From NCBI GenBank assembly GCA_051660685.1, contig JBOFQB010000100.1, positions 1 to 15,242 of the forward strand: 15,242 nt of DNA. The letters are read 5' to 3'. The notes under the pieces were generated by a model that saw only the letters and a program-made list of their open reading frames with translations, did not search any database and was not told where the DNA came from. Positions 13,914 to 15,242 of the stretch are shown here, piece by piece. How positions within the stretch are numbered: the stretch's first letter is position 1; each line of letters starts with the position of its first letter. The translations under genes and the position numbers were made by a program. The DNA is from JAVBSX01 sp051660685. GTDB taxonomy: Bacteria > Planctomycetota > Planctomycetia > Pirellulales > Thermoguttaceae.

Positions 13914-15143
13914 TCACTTTTCATTGGCGAGCTGACGGAAATAGTGCTCAATGATGTTGCGGTAATGAGCGGGGAACTCCCGGTCAATCCATCTTAACGA
14001 TTCTTCCCGTTCTTTGACGGGAAGATTTCCCCAACTGTCGCTGTTCTGGAAGTTTTGGTCAAGGACCTCCCCCTCACCTTTTTCCCGGTTGATTCGACTT
14101 TCCTGAACCGGTTGCAATCGTTGATCGGGCTTGTTGTCCGAAGATTGTGACTGTCCGTCGTCGCCGTTTTGGTCTCGCTCCAATCGCTCAATCAGCCGGT
14201 CAAGCGATTGCACGACCTCTTCCCCCAACTGTTGAACCGGTTGATTGGTTTCCCCCCATTCAAAATGACGACGTAATTCGGACACTTGGCGTGAGATGTC
14301 GGGGAGTGTATCCCCTTGCTCGCTTAACTGTTCTAACTCGGATTTCAGCAATCCGGCAAGGACTTGAGAACGGCGTGAAATGCCCGGGTCAGACGGAAGA
14401 GTTGCGAAAAAATCATGGATTGCCGACAAACCGGCTGTTTTTTCCCGACGTTGATTGTGAATGATTGCTTTATGGAGAAGGACAGAGAGCGGGTCAACAC
14501 TGTTTTCAGGAGTCAGGTTTTCCAACAATCGAGCTGCTTCATTGAATCGTTGACTCCGAATCAACCGTTGTACAAGATAAAAGGTCAATGCAGCACGCAA
14601 TCGCGGAAGAGGAGTATCTTGTCCCTTTTCTTGTTCAACAGGCGGAAAAAGGTCCGGAATGACCGGTTGAAGCCGTTTTTGCCCCAAAAGAGGTTCACTC
14701 CATTCTAACTGGTCACATTCTTCCAAAAACATTGCAATTGGCGTTGAAACCGTTCGCAAGGAGTTAATCAGACATTGAAACCGTTGTTCGCTCGAAATCG
14801 GCGCAAAACGATTCCAACGCTCAAAAATCTGTTCCTGTTGAGTCGGAGAAAGATCAATCACGCTCAACCATGTTTTCAGTTCCTGCTGCAATTCCGCCGA
14901 ATCAGGAATCGCCCAAACTGTCCCTGCTGTCCTTCCCAAACCATTTCTTCGCTCCTTTCCGTCCCAAATGAAATCTGATTGGAATCCAACAACATGAGTC
15001 TGTTCTGACGAGAAGAGGAGAAGACCGACGTAAAAAAAACAGCGAAGATAATAAGTCGGACGGAGATAAAGAGTCGGACTGAGATAACAAGCCCAACGAA
15101 GAATAGACTTGTTCGGCAACCGATTGAAAGACTCAAAAATCAT
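13914..15143 (-). CDS. Planctomycete exported helical protein of unknown function
   Basis: A 409-aa protein I cannot name. The N-terminus is unusual: weakly hydrophobic, Tyr/Arg-rich (YLSPTLYLRPTYYLR, from an 18-bp imperfect repeat) with a short hydrophobic run CFFYVGLLLFSS, suggesting a damaged or atypical signal peptide. Residues ~75-310 are mainly helical and may hold TPR-like repeats (LTFYLVQRLIRSQRFNEAARLLENL). A polar Asp/Gln/Ser-rich linker spans ~318-365. The C-terminus (~371-408) has WGNLPVKEREESLRWIDREF then PAHYRNIIEHYFRQLA, a motif I recall from many planctomycete exported proteins of unknown function. The gene converges on pheA with only 37 bases between the stops, and no terminator is visible there. 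No Shine-Dalgarno sequence precedes the ATG. An A8 run near the start raises the possibility of a frameshift (see findings). Confidence 0.65.
   Translation of the reverse strand: MIFESFNRLPNKSILRWACYLSPTLYLRPTYYLRCFFYVGLLLFSSEQTHVVGFQSDFIWDGKERRNGLGRTAGTVWAIPDSAELQQELKTWLSVIDLSPTQQEQIFERWNRFAPISSEQRFQCLINSLRTVSTPIAMFLEECDQLEWSEPLLGQKRLQPVIPDLFPPVEQEKGQDTPLPRLRAALTFYLVQRLIRSQRFNEAARLLENLTPENSVDPLSVLLHKAIIHNQRREKTAGLSAIHDFFATLPSDPGISRRSQVLAGLLKSELEQLSEQGDTLPDISRQVSELRRHFEWGETNQPVQQLGEEVVQSLDRLIERLERDQNGDDGQSQSSDNKPDQRLQPVQESRINREKGEGEVLDQNFQNSDSWGNLPVKEREESLRWIDREFPAHYRNIIEHYFRQLANEK
15043..15090. repeat. Imperfect 18-bp direct repeats in a 5' coding end
   Basis: On the minus strand, TTATCTCAGTCCGACTC is followed by TTTATCTCCGTCCGACTT and a decayed TATTATCTTCG. 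The unit length is a multiple of three, so copy-number change would keep the frame. It encodes the odd YLSPTLYLRPTYYL stretch before the presumed signal peptide core. Confidence 0.55.
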
Positions 15144-15202
15144 AACCGTTCACGGATATTTTTACAAAATATAATTGAAATGGCTTATTTTTAGGGAGGA
15201 AA

Positions 15203-15242
15203 ATGAAATCTTCGCCCCAACGGGGCGCGACAAAATAGCCCA
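15203..15242. repeat. Edge of a second palindromic repeat cluster
   Basis: CGCCCC-AAC-GGGGCG (15213-15227) is a perfect 6-bp stem of the same style as the hairpins at the left end. From memory, the sequence AAATCTTCGCCCCAACGGGGCG resembles the start of a repeat found between many planctomycete genes. The window ends inside it. GGGAGG at 15194-15199 precedes an ATG (15203), but the resulting frame is only 11 codons. Confidence 0.55.

Noticed and set aside
15203..15238. An 11-codon frame with a strong GGGAGG before its ATG
   Set aside because: Its body is the CGCCCC/GGGGCG hairpin of an intergenic repeat, so the good spacing is probably chance.

Overview
The window looks like a chromosome segment from a member of the Planctomycetota, most likely the Pirellulales side of the phylum. 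The assignment rests on lineage-typical proteins: a hydrazine-synthase-alpha-like di-heme protein fused to a SUMF1 domain, a CPVCGKSIPVET-type zinc-ribbon membrane protein, and a C-terminal WGNLPxKxREE...EFPAHYR motif. It also rests on the palindromic intergenic repeats. I did not calculate GC, but by eye the composition is moderate. Nothing indicates phage, plasmid or recent transfer.

Layout. Bases 1-314 are an intergenic cluster of hairpins followed by an 18-bp tandem duplication. Minus-strand block (315-7526), in transcription order: a large exported di-heme/SUMF1 protein (7526-4008), a membrane-anchored BON-domain protein (3895-2714) and a secreted GH2 glycoside hydrolase (2591-315). Both gaps inside this block carry the same ~41-bp palindromic repeat. 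Bases 7527-8037 form a divergent, repeat-rich intergenic region with a candidate extended -10 promoter for the plus-strand gene at 8038, a two-TM zinc-ribbon protein of unknown role. Then come four plus-strand biosynthetic genes: purH (8938-10506, purine synthesis), dapF (10560-11468, lysine/peptidoglycan precursor), a Thermotoga-type DAHP synthase (11473-12480) and pheA, chorismate mutase/prephenate dehydratase (12698-13876). A convergent minus-strand gene of unknown function (15143-13914) closes the window, and a new palindromic repeat starts at the right edge.

How the genes fit together. DAHP synthase and pheA are the entry step of the shikimate pathway and the phenylalanine branch. dapF lies directly before them with a 4-base gap, so dapF and the DAHP synthase are very probably co-transcribed. 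purH is 53 bases upstream of dapF. The three minus-strand genes encode exported or membrane proteins and may be one transcript, but their products do not define a known pathway.

Most unusual structure. The gap between the DAHP synthase and pheA holds eleven heptanucleotide repeats, flanked by G-rich and C-rich arms that are imperfect inverted repeats of one another. The G-rich arm fits a G-quadruplex pattern. The repeat runs almost into the pheA start codon, which has no Shine-Dalgarno sequence. Other points worth checking are the structured purH leader, the di-heme/SUMF1 fusion lacking the formylglycine-generating cysteines, and an A8 tract that may hide a frameshift in the signal peptide of the last gene. 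I found no clear evidence of a new defence, mobile or metabolic system.
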